Part shown: positions 15,757 through 22,867 of the stretch, in pieces
Layout: each line of letters begins with the position of its first letter
How positions within the stretch are numbered: the stretch's first letter is position 1
Source: SW-6-46-9 sp964452185
GTDB taxonomy: Bacteria; Patescibacteriota; Minisyncoccia; Phycocordibacterales; SW-6-46-9
Assembly: GCA_964452185.1 (NCBI GenBank)
Contig: CAYVKO010000008.1
Location: 1 to 30,778, forward strand
Reading direction: 5' to 3'
Length of the DNA stretch: 30,778 nucleotides
The notes under the pieces: model-generated
Databases searched by the model: none
Seen by the model: the letters and a program-made list of their open reading frames with translations, nothing else
What the model was told of the DNA's origin: nothing
Made by a program: the position numbers and the translations under genes

Positions 15757-17460
15757 ATGGAACTTACAGTTAATTTTAGTACATATACAAAAAGGCGGTT
15801 ACGTAATCTGTTACCAGTATTACTGGTTGTTATATTTTTTCTGATACCAACAGTTGCGTCAGCTCAAAGTAGTCCGCTAGTTAGATCGATGGATGTTAAT
15901 GCCACCATCCAAAAAAACGGTGATCTTTCCGTTTCCGAGACTATTATGTACAACTTTACCGACCAGCGGACAGGTTTCGTGCGCAGCTTTTTTGTTGGAG
16001 AGTCTGATCCGCAGTCGGTTGAAGTGGATTCGGTAGAGCGGAATGGGCTGTCGGACAGGTTTCAAGTTACTGAAGGAGAAAATATCACGCAGGTAAGCAC
16101 AGGATATCCTGACATATCAATTACCGGCCGTCATGAGTATGTAATAGATTATTCAATATCTTCGATTGTTGCGCAGGATGCAAACGAAGACTCTCTGGAG
16201 TGGCAGCCAATAGGCGGTTTTTCGGCGCCTATAGAGCAGGCTAACATAAGTCTTGCGTTACCGGAGGAGGCAACTTTACAGGAGGCACACTGTTGGTACG
16301 ACCGAGTTGGCGGTCGAGAGTGTTCTGTGCAGAGAGTTGACGGAGAGCTGGCGGCGATGCCACGCTCGATCCAGGCTGGTCAATCTATAATCTTGACGGC
16401 TCAGCTGAGTCCAGAGGCCACCGAGCCCGAAACTACACTTACTATAGCGGAAGCCGGATCGCTTGGAGCTTTGGTGTTCGTGTTGGTGGCGGTTGTGGCT
16501 GGCGGGTGGATAATGTACCGTCGGCGCCAACATTTTGCTAACTTGTCAGTACAAGCCACCAACTCACCTCCTGGAGGTATTCACCCTATCTTTGTTGGCC
16601 CGATAGCTTTTGGTAAACTTTTTGCAGGGGATATCGCTGGAGGTTTGATATACATGGCTAGTCGAGGCAAGCTGAAGCTGGAAAGGACGGATACTCCAGA
16701 AGAGAGAGGGCGGCACCCTCACGATGATTTACAGCTGACACTTACCACGTCATTAAATCGAGTTCGCAATCCTATTGAGCGCCGACTGCTTACTGCAATT
16801 TTTGGAGAGGAAGCTAGGCGAAGAGAGAAAATACGGTTATCTGACCTTTCCGAAAGTGGTTCATTGCAAGAGGATTTCCGTGAACTTGAAGATATCATTG
16901 ACAGCTACTTGGTTAAGAATGGTCTTGTCCAGCCACCGAGAGGGAAGACATGGTGGGGGTATGTAATAGCCGCAGTTGTAGCGCTTGTTGCTGGTGTAAT
17001 AGCTGGAGGTTGGTGGTTAGCAACTGGGCTTTTGATAAGCATTGCCAGCTTAACGGTAGTTTCACTTCTTCCCAAGCGTACATATCGTGGACAGGAAATT
17101 CGCCAGCAACTGCGCGGGTTTGGTTGGTTTTTGCAATCGACAAGAGAAGAGCGTAGCCAGTTACAAGGAATTCCAACTAACCTATCAACTCGAGAATTTA
17201 CAAGACTTCTGCCGTACGCTGTAGCCTTTAATTTAGAAAAGCAATGGGGTGCACAATTTTCTAACGCCTACGTTAATGTGCCGTATTGGTATTCATCAGT
17301 TGAGACTGTTGACCATCAAACAGTTGCACCGGTACTGGCTGAGGAGGTTTATTCTCTACGAACTGTGATAGCTACGTGGACGGATCATGCTACACAAACG
17401 CTAGAGATCGAGGTGGTAAGCGAGATGGACAATATGGACATAAACATACTGGAAAAATAA
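15757..17460 (+). CDS. DUF2207 membrane protein (second, diverged copy)
   Basis: Tandem paralogue of the preceding gene, about 567 residues. It has a signal peptide ending near TVASA|QSS, an extracytoplasmic domain with MDVNATIQKNGDLSVSETIMYNF and TGFVRSFFVGESD, and a membrane helix. The cytoplasmic block PIFVGPIAFGKLFAGDIAGGLIYMASRGKLKLE corresponds to the same block in the first copy, followed by two helices and a matching C-terminal domain. It lacks the Gly-rich tail and instead ends in an acidic stretch (SEMDNMDINILEK). The HGIFRNIP motif of copy one is changed to TGFVRSFFV, so the copies have diverged functionally or structurally. The start is the ATG at 15757 or the in-frame GTG at 15751. 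htpX starts two bases after the stop, indicating co-transcription. Confidence 0.88.
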   Translation: MELTVNFSTYTKRRLRNLLPVLLVVIFFLIPTVASAQSSPLVRSMDVNATIQKNGDLSVSETIMYNFTDQRTGFVRSFFVGESDPQSVEVDSVERNGLSDRFQVTEGENITQVSTGYPDISITGRHEYVIDYSISSIVAQDANEDSLEWQPIGGFSAPIEQANISLALPEEATLQEAHCWYDRVGGRECSVQRVDGELAAMPRSIQAGQSIILTAQLSPEATEPETTLTIAEAGSLGALVFVLVAVVAGGWIMYRRRQHFANLSVQATNSPPGGIHPIFVGPIAFGKLFAGDIAGGLIYMASRGKLKLERTDTPEERGRHPHDDLQLTLTTSLNRVRNPIERRLLTAIFGEEARRREKIRLSDLSESGSLQEDFRELEDIIDSYLVKNGLVQPPRGKTWWGYVIAAVVALVAGVIAGGWWLATGLLISIASLTVVSLLPKRTYRGQEIRQQLRGFGWFLQSTREERSQLQGIPTNLSTREFTRLLPYAVAFNLEKQWGAQFSNAYVNVPYWYSSVETVDHQTVAPVLAEEVYSLRTVIATWTDHATQTLEIEVVSEMDNMDINILEK

Positions 17461-17462
17461 AC

Positions 17463-18368
17463 ATGTCGACACTATACACTCAACAAAGTGCAAACCGCTA
17501 CAAAACCTGGGCGCTTATGGCCGGGTTTTTGGCGGTGATTATACTACTTGGTTGGGCGGCCAGCTGGTATTTTAATTCACCGGCAATTCTGGTTGGGGCA
17601 GTGGTGTTTAGTCTGATAATGAATGTCGGTAGTTTTTGGTACTCTCACAAAATAGCCTTAAAGGCTGCAGGAGCCAAAGAAGCACCAGAGGGTCAGTACT
17701 CAGAACTTCACAATATTGTAGAAAATCTGGCCATTACTGCTGGTATTGAAAAACCGAGTGTATATATAATTGAAGACAAATCACCCAACGCCTTTGCTAC
17801 CGGGCGAAATGAGCAGACAGCCTGCATAGCGGTAACCACCGGTTTGCTTGACCTGCTTGAAAGGAGCGAGTTAGAGGGAGTAATTGCTCACGAAGTGTCA
17901 CACATCACCAATCGTGACATTCTTATCTCTTCGCTTGTGGTGGTACTTGTTGGGTTTGTGGCACTGCTGTCTGATTTCTTTTTGCGTTTTTCCTTGTTCG
18001 GGCTTGGAGATGATAACCGGGCGGGACTTATCTTTACATTAGTCGGTGTTGGGTTGGCTATACTTTCTCCTCTAGCGGCTATGGCCATACAGCTTGCTAT
18101 TTCTCGCAAGCGTGAATTCTTAGCCGATGCGTCTGCTGCACTTCTCACTCGATATCCGGAAGGGTTGGCTGGTGCGCTCAAAAAGATCGACAAAGCAGCC
18201 AGCCGGGAGCCGGTCAAGCGAGCCAGTAATGCAACGGCGCATCTATACATTGAGAATCCGTTTGGTGGAGATGAAAGCAAAAAAGGGTTTCTTAAGAAGT
18301 TATTTATGACTCACCCGCCAACGTCAGAGCGTGTCCAGGCCCTGCTGGAGCAAGAGCAGACAGCGTAA
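17463..18368 (+). CDS. htpX: Protease HtpX (M48 family membrane metalloprotease)
   Basis: A 301-residue HtpX homologue of standard length. Two N-terminal membrane helices (about residues 17-35 and 41-60) precede the catalytic domain with the zinc motif HEVSH at residues 143-147 in LEGVIAHEVSHITNRD. The third zinc ligand lies in SRKREFLADASAALLTRYPEGL. Two more hydrophobic segments lie between them, and the C-terminal MTHPPTSERVQALLE matches the family. HtpX degrades damaged membrane proteins on the cytoplasmic side. I chose the ATG at 17463 because the homology begins with LYTQQSANRYKTW; an earlier in-frame ATG at 17376 lies inside the upstream gene. It closes the lemA-DUF2207-DUF2207 row. 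Confidence 0.95.
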   Translation: MSTLYTQQSANRYKTWALMAGFLAVIILLGWAASWYFNSPAILVGAVVFSLIMNVGSFWYSHKIALKAAGAKEAPEGQYSELHNIVENLAITAGIEKPSVYIIEDKSPNAFATGRNEQTACIAVTTGLLDLLERSELEGVIAHEVSHITNRDILISSLVVVLVGFVALLSDFFLRFSLFGLGDDNRAGLIFTLVGVGLAILSPLAAMAIQLAISRKREFLADASAALLTRYPEGLAGALKKIDKAASREPVKRASNATAHLYIENPFGGDESKKGFLKKLFMTHPPTSERVQALLEQEQTA

Positions 18369-18414
18369 ATGCTAATTGACACCCGTTTATTTATACTTTG
18401 TACCTGAGAAAGTC

Positions 18415-18442
18415 TTGCCAACAAACAGAATAATGCTATATT
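18415..18442 (+). promoter_or_regulatory. Promoter of a non-coding transcript downstream of htpX
   Basis: TTGCCA (18415-18420), 16-base spacer, TATATT (18437-18442) with an upstream TG (extended -10). It points into a gene-free but strongly structured stretch. Confidence 0.65.
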
Positions 18443-18448
18443 AGTAAT

Positions 18449-18765
18449 TGATGTAGGAAGTAGGTTCTTTTTTGAGCTGAAACCGAAATCGATTCATTTC
18501 GATTTCACTTTCGCTCTTGCAGAGCACACCCACTTTCTACATCACTGTTCTTTCTTCTACAACCTACACAGACTAGCCTACTTACAGGCTACACATCCAC
18601 AGGCGCTACACCTTAATTGTAGAGAATCTCACACTTTTCTTATTTTCTTTCCTTCTCTACTTACACCAGTAGCGCCTTCGCTATGTAAGAGGGGGATTTG
18701 AAATACTATTCGTACAAATAAATAAATGGTCTAAAAAGTCGTACTTGTACGGCAATTTTTATTTG
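18449..18765 (+). ncRNA. Candidate structured non-coding RNA between htpX and the next gene
   Basis: Gene-free stretch with its own promoter and terminator. Domain I (18450-18543) is closed by a 15-base arm pair (18450-18464 with 18529-18543: one G-U pair, one mismatch); inside are GAAATCGA/TCGATTTC (8 bp) and GCTCT-TGC-AGAGC. Domain II is TAGCCT/AGGCTA (18574-18591). Domain III stacks GGCGCTAC/GTAGCGCC (18602-18609 with 18669-18676) on GTAGAGAA/TTCTCTAC (18619-18626 with 18653-18660) around a pyrimidine-rich loop. The linkers are rich in C, A and U and poor in G. I see no SRP tetraloop motif, RNase P core or tmRNA ends, and do not recognise the family. No convincing reading frame is present. 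Confidence 0.5.
18733..18760 (+). terminator. Rho-independent terminator of the candidate RNA
   Basis: AAAAA-GTCGTA-CTTG-TACGGC-AA-TTTTT: a 6-bp stem with one G-U pair, flanked by A- and T-runs, so it could work in both directions. Confidence 0.6.
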
Positions 18766-18779
18766 GCTGAATATAAAAT

Positions 18780-18805
18780 ACCCAGACGCGTGAACACGTC
18801 TGGGT
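18780..18805 (-). terminator. Terminator of the small minus-strand membrane protein gene
   Basis: ACCCAGAC / GTCTGGGT (8 bp) around a 10-base loop, just past the stop codon at 18819. On the minus strand it is followed by ATTTTATATT. There is no T-run on the plus strand. Confidence 0.6.
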
Positions 18806-18818
18806 TAGTGTGGTAGAG

Positions 18819-19139
18819 CTAAAAAACAATCGAAATTAGCAGATTTACAATCGACAGAAGTGTAAGTAAAAGCCCGCTTAAATGCTGCTTCCACATTCGG
18901 CGTGGCGGGATGATTTTCAGCAAAGAAACGCCTAATGCAAGAAAAAGGAAGTAGGCTATTGTTAAGTACGGCTCGATAATCTCCCACCCGGTAAAGCCGG
19001 AGAAGGCTATGGACCCCAAAGAGAATACAATGATAGCCCAGACCAGTGCAGAGAGAGAAAAGGAGGGTTCGGAAAAATAGTTAACTGCCTCTGCTCTCTT
19101 TTGAGGGTTGCAAGGACCTCCACCTATTTTCATCAACAT
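18819..19139 (-). CDS. Small hydrophobic membrane protein of unknown function
   Basis: A 106-residue protein, or 104 if it starts at the second ATG (19133). A short polar N-terminus (KIGGGPCNPQKRAEAVNYFSEPS) is followed by three hydrophobic segments: LSALVWAIIVFSLGSIAFSGF, IIEPYLTIAYFLFLALGVSLL and LSGLLLTLLSIVNLLISIVF. A basic loop (IIPPRRMWKQH) separates the last two. I do not recognise the family. Support for a real gene comes from the clean membrane pattern, the terminator directly after its stop and a TTGACA upstream (19202-19207 on the minus strand), though the matching -10 element is poor. Confidence 0.55.
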   Translation of the reverse strand: MLMKIGGGPCNPQKRAEAVNYFSEPSFSLSALVWAIIVFSLGSIAFSGFTGWEIIEPYLTIAYFLFLALGVSLLKIIPPRRMWKQHLSGLLLTLLSIVNLLISIVF

Positions 19140-19227
19140 GACAGATTGGCTTTTTTATGGAAGGTTCAGCGTAGTAGTACTATTAAATATTTTAAGTAGA
19201 GTGTCAAGTTGCAGTGTTTTGATATAT

Positions 19228-19496
<269 letters not shown>

Positions 19497-19543
19497 TGTT
19501 TCTGTATGGATCTAATCTGATCCGGATCACTTGCCTAACTCCA

Positions 19544-19568
19544 ATTATAGCGGAAATTGGGTTATAAT
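19544..19568. promoter_or_regulatory. Divergent -10 elements between tRNA-Ser and the kinase-like gene
   Basis: Two perfect TATAAT boxes lie back to back: minus-strand at 19544-19549 pointing to tRNA-Ser, and plus-strand at 19563-19568 pointing to the kinase-like gene. The -35 elements are weak in both directions. Confidence 0.5.
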
Positions 19569-19624
19569 AACAGTGTTTACGCTAGTTACGTTAGTTTTCG
19601 GCAGGCAAAACAAACAAGGAAGAT

Positions 19625-20353
19625 ATGAGCGAAATACTTCAACACAACTTCGAAGAACCGAATGATAATGATCACGAGAAGGAGAATGAAAAAGAGAGCC
19701 GCATAGAGTATCTGCAAGAGAACGAAGAAGAAATAGCTCGAGAATTATTATCCGGCTTAGACGAGAAAATAGGAGAAGGTGAGAGCTCTGATGTTTTGAT
19801 TGATTCACAGCGAGGAGACGTATGCTATAAGATTATCACTGAAGGATTTCACGTCTGTACTCCGAAAGAAGAGGCTGAGTTTCTTGAGGAGGTGCGGTCA
19901 ATTCGAAGTGATATAAAAGTGCCGGCTCCGCTCATGACCATTTCGATCGATGTTGAGTTGGATAGCGGGGAAGAACGTCATATCAATGCTCTAGCCATGG
20001 AGCGTATACACGGTGTGACTCTTGAAGAGATTCACTTTAAGGAAGAGCCATTTCCGACCGAAGCTGAGCCGGAGTCCATGGAAGACTTCAAGGAGTTGCG
20101 TGCTACCTTCAGAGAAATGCGAGAGCTGATAGAAGAAATGAACAGAAATCTTGATATTTATCACAATGATTTAAGTGAGCGTAACATTATGCTGGATAAG
20201 AACGGCGACTGCTGGCTTATTGACTTTGGTGAAGCTAAGCGGAAATACTTTCAGGATAAGGTGAGTCACTCCGATGATGAGAAGCTCAAGACGACCTGGA
20301 ACAAGTTTTTGTCTTTTGCTAGCACGTACGTTAAGAACTTGCAAGATGACTAA
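19625..20353 (+). CDS. Small RIO/Bud32-like protein kinase fold protein
   Basis: A 242-residue protein with a compact protein-kinase fold. The acidic N-terminal 45 residues precede a glycine-loop-like IGEGESSDVLI (about 49-59) and a putative ATP-binding Lys in CYKI (69). Then come AMERIHGVTLEEI, the catalytic loop IYHNDLSERNIML (H180, D182, N187) and the metal-binding LIDFGEAKR (D200-F-G). These are all core kinase residues, and the form resembles the RIO1/Bud32/Kdo-kinase group more than classical Ser/Thr kinases. The substrate is unknown. There is no membrane helix, so it is cytoplasmic. The start has AAGGAAG just upstream, a usable ribosome binding site. It lies divergent from tRNA-Ser. 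Confidence 0.8.
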   Translation: MSEILQHNFEEPNDNDHEKENEKESRIEYLQENEEEIARELLSGLDEKIGEGESSDVLIDSQRGDVCYKIITEGFHVCTPKEEAEFLEEVRSIRSDIKVPAPLMTISIDVELDSGEERHINALAMERIHGVTLEEIHFKEEPFPTEAEPESMEDFKELRATFREMRELIEEMNRNLDIYHNDLSERNIMLDKNGDCWLIDFGEAKRKYFQDKVSHSDDEKLKTTWNKFLSFASTYVKNLQDD

Positions 20354-20412
20354 AAAAGTTATATAGTAACTGACCGCATGTTCTTTACATCAACCAATAA
20401 CACACAAAATCA

Positions 20413-20682
20413 ATGTCCCAATCTCAGTCAATAAGACTTACGGATAATCAGGAAGAGGCGGTCGAGGAAGCCGTGAAAGAACTGGAAAACTCGCCGCAAG
20501 GCAGTATTCAAGTGAATGTCCAAGGAGGCATGGAGATTCACATGACTCGGAATGATTCGGATAAAGCCCAAAAAGTCCGGAACAATCCGGACAAGTTCTC
20601 CCGATATACCTCCATCGCAATAAGGGGGGATTCCTACCTTTTGTACGCACCACGTAGCAAATCACCACAACACAACACGTAG
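20413..20682 (+). CDS. Small hypothetical protein
   Basis: An 89-residue hydrophilic protein that I do not recognise. It begins MSQSQSIRLTDNQEEAVEEAVKELENS, likely a helix, followed by a part that could form a small beta sheet (GSIQVNVQGGMEIHMTRND, YTSIAIRGDSYLLYA). No signal peptide or membrane helix. It lies 59 bp after the kinase-like gene on the same strand, and its stop codon overlaps a strong terminator, so the two could form one operon. Coding status rests on this context. Confidence 0.55.
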   Translation: MSQSQSIRLTDNQEEAVEEAVKELENSPQGSIQVNVQGGMEIHMTRNDSDKAQKVRNNPDKFSRYTSIAIRGDSYLLYAPRSKSPQHNT

Positions 20683-20716
20683 CCCGCCAGACGACGCTGT
20701 CTGACGGGCTTTTTTA
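20681..20716 (+). terminator. Rho-independent terminator
   Basis: AGCCCG-c-CAGAC / GTCTG-a-CGGGCT, 11 bp with one mismatch, loop GACGCT, followed by six T. Ends the kinase-like / hypothetical pair. Confidence 0.9.
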
Positions 20717-20829
20717 TATTGTAAAAAACCGCTAGAATTATTATCGGGGTTGTTAGAGAACCACTATCTGATTTGTTTGTGCTAAAGACGGAAAGGAGTT
20801 TTAAACACGTAATATTTATACAACAAACC

Positions 20830-21636
20830 ATGACCAAAGAAATCACCGACAATGTAGAAATGCCCATGCTGGGACTTGGAACCTGGCAACTGACAGGTGA
20901 TGCATGCCGGCAGTCAGTCAAGAATGCACTGAATATCGGCTATCGGCATATTGATACTGCATACCATTATGGAAACCATAAGGTGATTGGAGAGGCGATT
21001 AAAGAAAGTGAGGTCGATCGATCCGATATATTTGTCACTACCAAAATATGGCGCGATCATTTTACGCATGATCTTTTGCACGAGCAGTTCTCAGAATCCC
21101 TTGATCAGCTCGATATGGAGTACGTCGATCTGTTGCTTGCTCACTGGCCGAATGAATCAGTGAACATCGAAGAAACACTCGGCGCTATGCAAGAACTGAA
21201 AGAGGCAGGTAAGGTCCAGGCTATCGGAGTGTCTAACTTTACGATCAATCTTCTCAAAGATGCACTTGCAACCGATATGGAAGTTGCTGTTAATCAGGTT
21301 GAGTTTCATCCGAGCTTAAACCAAAAGGAGCTTAAACGTTTCTGTGATAAAGAAGGCATTACACTTACTGCATATTCTCCACTTGGTCGTGGTGAAGATC
21401 TGAGTCTGGATCCTGTTGTGGAGATTGCCGGCAACCATGGAGTTTCGGAAGCACAAGTAATTATCCGCTGGTTGAATCAAAAGGGGCTGGTGGCTATCCC
21501 GAAGGCAAGTTCTCGCAAACATCTGAAGGACAACTTTCAGGCACGTGAACTGCAATTATCCGATCAGGAAATGGAAAGAATAGAAAACTGTGATGCCGGT
21601 AACCGTCTGTTAGCTCCAGCGTACGGCCCATTTTAA
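20830..21636 (+). CDS. Aldo/keto reductase
   Basis: A 268-residue NAD(P)H-dependent oxidoreductase of the aldo/keto reductase family, near the usual 270-280 for bacterial AKR5-like enzymes. The catalytic tetrad is visible: D42 and Y47 in IDTAYHYGN, K72 in VTTKIW, H105 in LLLAHWP. Other family blocks are MPMLGLGTWQL, VQAIGVSNF, VNQVEFHPSLNQKELKRFC, AYSPLGRG and the cofactor-binding AIPKASSRKHLKDNF. It reduces aldehydes or ketones in the cytoplasm; the substrate cannot be told. I chose the ATG at 20830, which gives the normal family N-terminus. It converges with the structured RNA on the minus strand. Confidence 0.95.
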   Translation: MTKEITDNVEMPMLGLGTWQLTGDACRQSVKNALNIGYRHIDTAYHYGNHKVIGEAIKESEVDRSDIFVTTKIWRDHFTHDLLHEQFSESLDQLDMEYVDLLLAHWPNESVNIEETLGAMQELKEAGKVQAIGVSNFTINLLKDALATDMEVAVNQVEFHPSLNQKELKRFCDKEGITLTAYSPLGRGEDLSLDPVVEIAGNHGVSEAQVIIRWLNQKGLVAIPKASSRKHLKDNFQARELQLSDQEMERIENCDAGNRLLAPAYGPF

Positions 21637-21644
21637 TTAAAAAA

Positions 21645-22127
21645 ACCTACCGTCATGTGAGAGGTAGGTAGTAAGTGAAATGTGTGTAGTGTTGCTGTAA
21701 CCCTGGCTCCGGGTTCAAGCACCGATTGGTGCCATACTGCTAGTGGAATATTTATACTTGATAGAAACTTTCGTTTCCACTGCGTATAAATCAAAGCAGT
21801 ATTCACAACGGGTTAGCTTATGTGTCTCCGCGTGGGCCCTAGGCGCTTATACCTTTGGCCCGTACAACTGTTTTCAAAAAGTTATATAAAGAACTAATGT
21901 GACAGAAAGAATCTGTCGAAAACAGTTCCAGCATTTAAGCTGGCCACTTTGCGGCTAGTGCTTGTTATGCGTCCTCTGTCTATCAGCCATTCAAGGACTA
22001 CTCAACTGACGAGCACTAGATGGGTACAAGAACAACTCCTGTACCGAAGTTTCCGGGCGCAGCAAAGCTACGGTCAGTCCCGATCTTCTGGCGATGCCAG
22101 AAGAGGTTTCCAAAATCTAATCTACCC
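21645..22127 (-). ncRNA. Candidate large structured non-coding RNA with a predicted pseudoknot
   Basis: About 480 bases without a credible gene, with a minus-strand promoter (22130-22158) and a terminal hairpin ACCTACC/GGTAGGT (21645-21669) followed by seven or more T on that strand. Perfect or near-perfect stems include 22084-22104 (9 bp), 22023-22045 (10 bp with G-U pairs), 21955-21962 with 22012-22019 (8 bp), and 21866-21875 with 21918-21927 (10 bp). A 7-bp pair, 21734-21740 with 21796-21802, encloses two interleaved 7-bp stems (21784-21790 with 21751-21757; 21775-21781 with 21742-21748), which form a pseudoknot. A GNRA-type hairpin (GAAAC-GAAA-GTTTC) overlaps it. A divergent tmRNA was considered, but I see no tRNA-like ends. 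Family unknown. Confidence 0.6.
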
Positions 22128-22129
22128 AG

Positions 22130-22158
22130 ATAGTATCTAAAGCATAACTCGATTGCAA
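22130..22158 (-). promoter_or_regulatory. Promoter of the large minus-strand RNA
   Basis: On the minus strand TTGCAA (22153-22158), 17-base spacer, TACTAT (22130-22135), directly before the first stems of the RNA. Confidence 0.6.
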
Positions 22159-22187
22159 GTCTCTGATATACTTCTAGTTACAAAGTT

Positions 22188-22718
22188 ATGAATACCCTTA
22201 AAAAACCATTTATATACGTACCACTTGCTCTTTTGGTTGCCGGTGTTGGGTTGCTTGTATCGGTGTATGACAACCCGGAAGCTGCTACGGATCCTGATAC
22301 TGCCCAGACGGAACGTACCGGAGCTTTGCAGATTAATGATCGGTGTGTGACGCTGGCGGTAGCGGATACGCAAATAGAAAGAAACCAAGGACTTTCCAAT
22401 CGAGAAGACTTACCGAATGATGAAGGTATGCTCTTTTTGTTTGATAACCCAGACAGACACGGCTTCTGGATGAAGGACATGAACTTTCCTATAGATATCA
22501 TTTGGCTGGATGATGAGAACCAGGTTGTGGATCTCAAGCAATCAGTGTCGCCGGAAACGTATCCGGAAACTTTCGAGCCATCTAAAAATGCCAAAAAAGT
22601 TGTAGAATTGAATGCTGGTTTCGCTAATCAAGAAAACATAAATCGCGGTGACGCGCTCAAAATTTCAATCGGCACATCCGCTTCGTCGAGTGATTGCGGT
22701 GTATTTTCTGGTAACTGA
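22188..22718 (+). CDS. DUF192 family protein, membrane-anchored
   Basis: A 176-residue protein with an N-terminal hydrophobic helix (about residues 8-26, FIYVPLALLVAGVGLLVSV) and an extracytoplasmic DUF192 domain. Family blocks are VTLAVADTQIERNQGLSNREDLPNDEGMLFLFD, HGFWMKDMNFPIDIIWLD, VVDLKQSVSP and KKVVELNAGFAN. The domain is common in bacteria and archaea and its role is not established. The helix may be a signal peptide or an anchor. No Shine-Dalgarno sequence is visible before the ATG. Its start lies 30 bases from the promoter of the divergent structured RNA. Confidence 0.92.
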   Translation: MNTLKKPFIYVPLALLVAGVGLLVSVYDNPEAATDPDTAQTERTGALQINDRCVTLAVADTQIERNQGLSNREDLPNDEGMLFLFDNPDRHGFWMKDMNFPIDIIWLDDENQVVDLKQSVSPETYPETFEPSKNAKKVVELNAGFANQENINRGDALKISIGTSASSSDCGVFSGN

Positions 22719-22867
22719 TTTTACAATTTTTTATCGATATTCTGTACTGCTGTTTTGCCAGGCAAGATTCCAAATCTGGTCATTTTTCCATATACAATAT
22801 AAGTACTCCAAAGAAAGAACGGAGAAATGATTTTTGTGAAATTACACGCCGTTAAGTTTACACACAA

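Noticed and set aside
17376..17462. In-frame ATG that would extend HtpX by 29 residues
   Set aside because: It overlaps the end of the DUF2207 gene in another frame, and HtpX homology begins at 17463.
18449..18765. 6S or SRP RNA
   Set aside because: No GGAA/AGCA SRP loop, and the three-domain fold does not look like the single long bulged hairpin of 6S RNA.
21949..22140. 63-codon plus-strand frame
   Set aside because: It has protein-unlike composition and lies opposite the structured minus-strand RNA.
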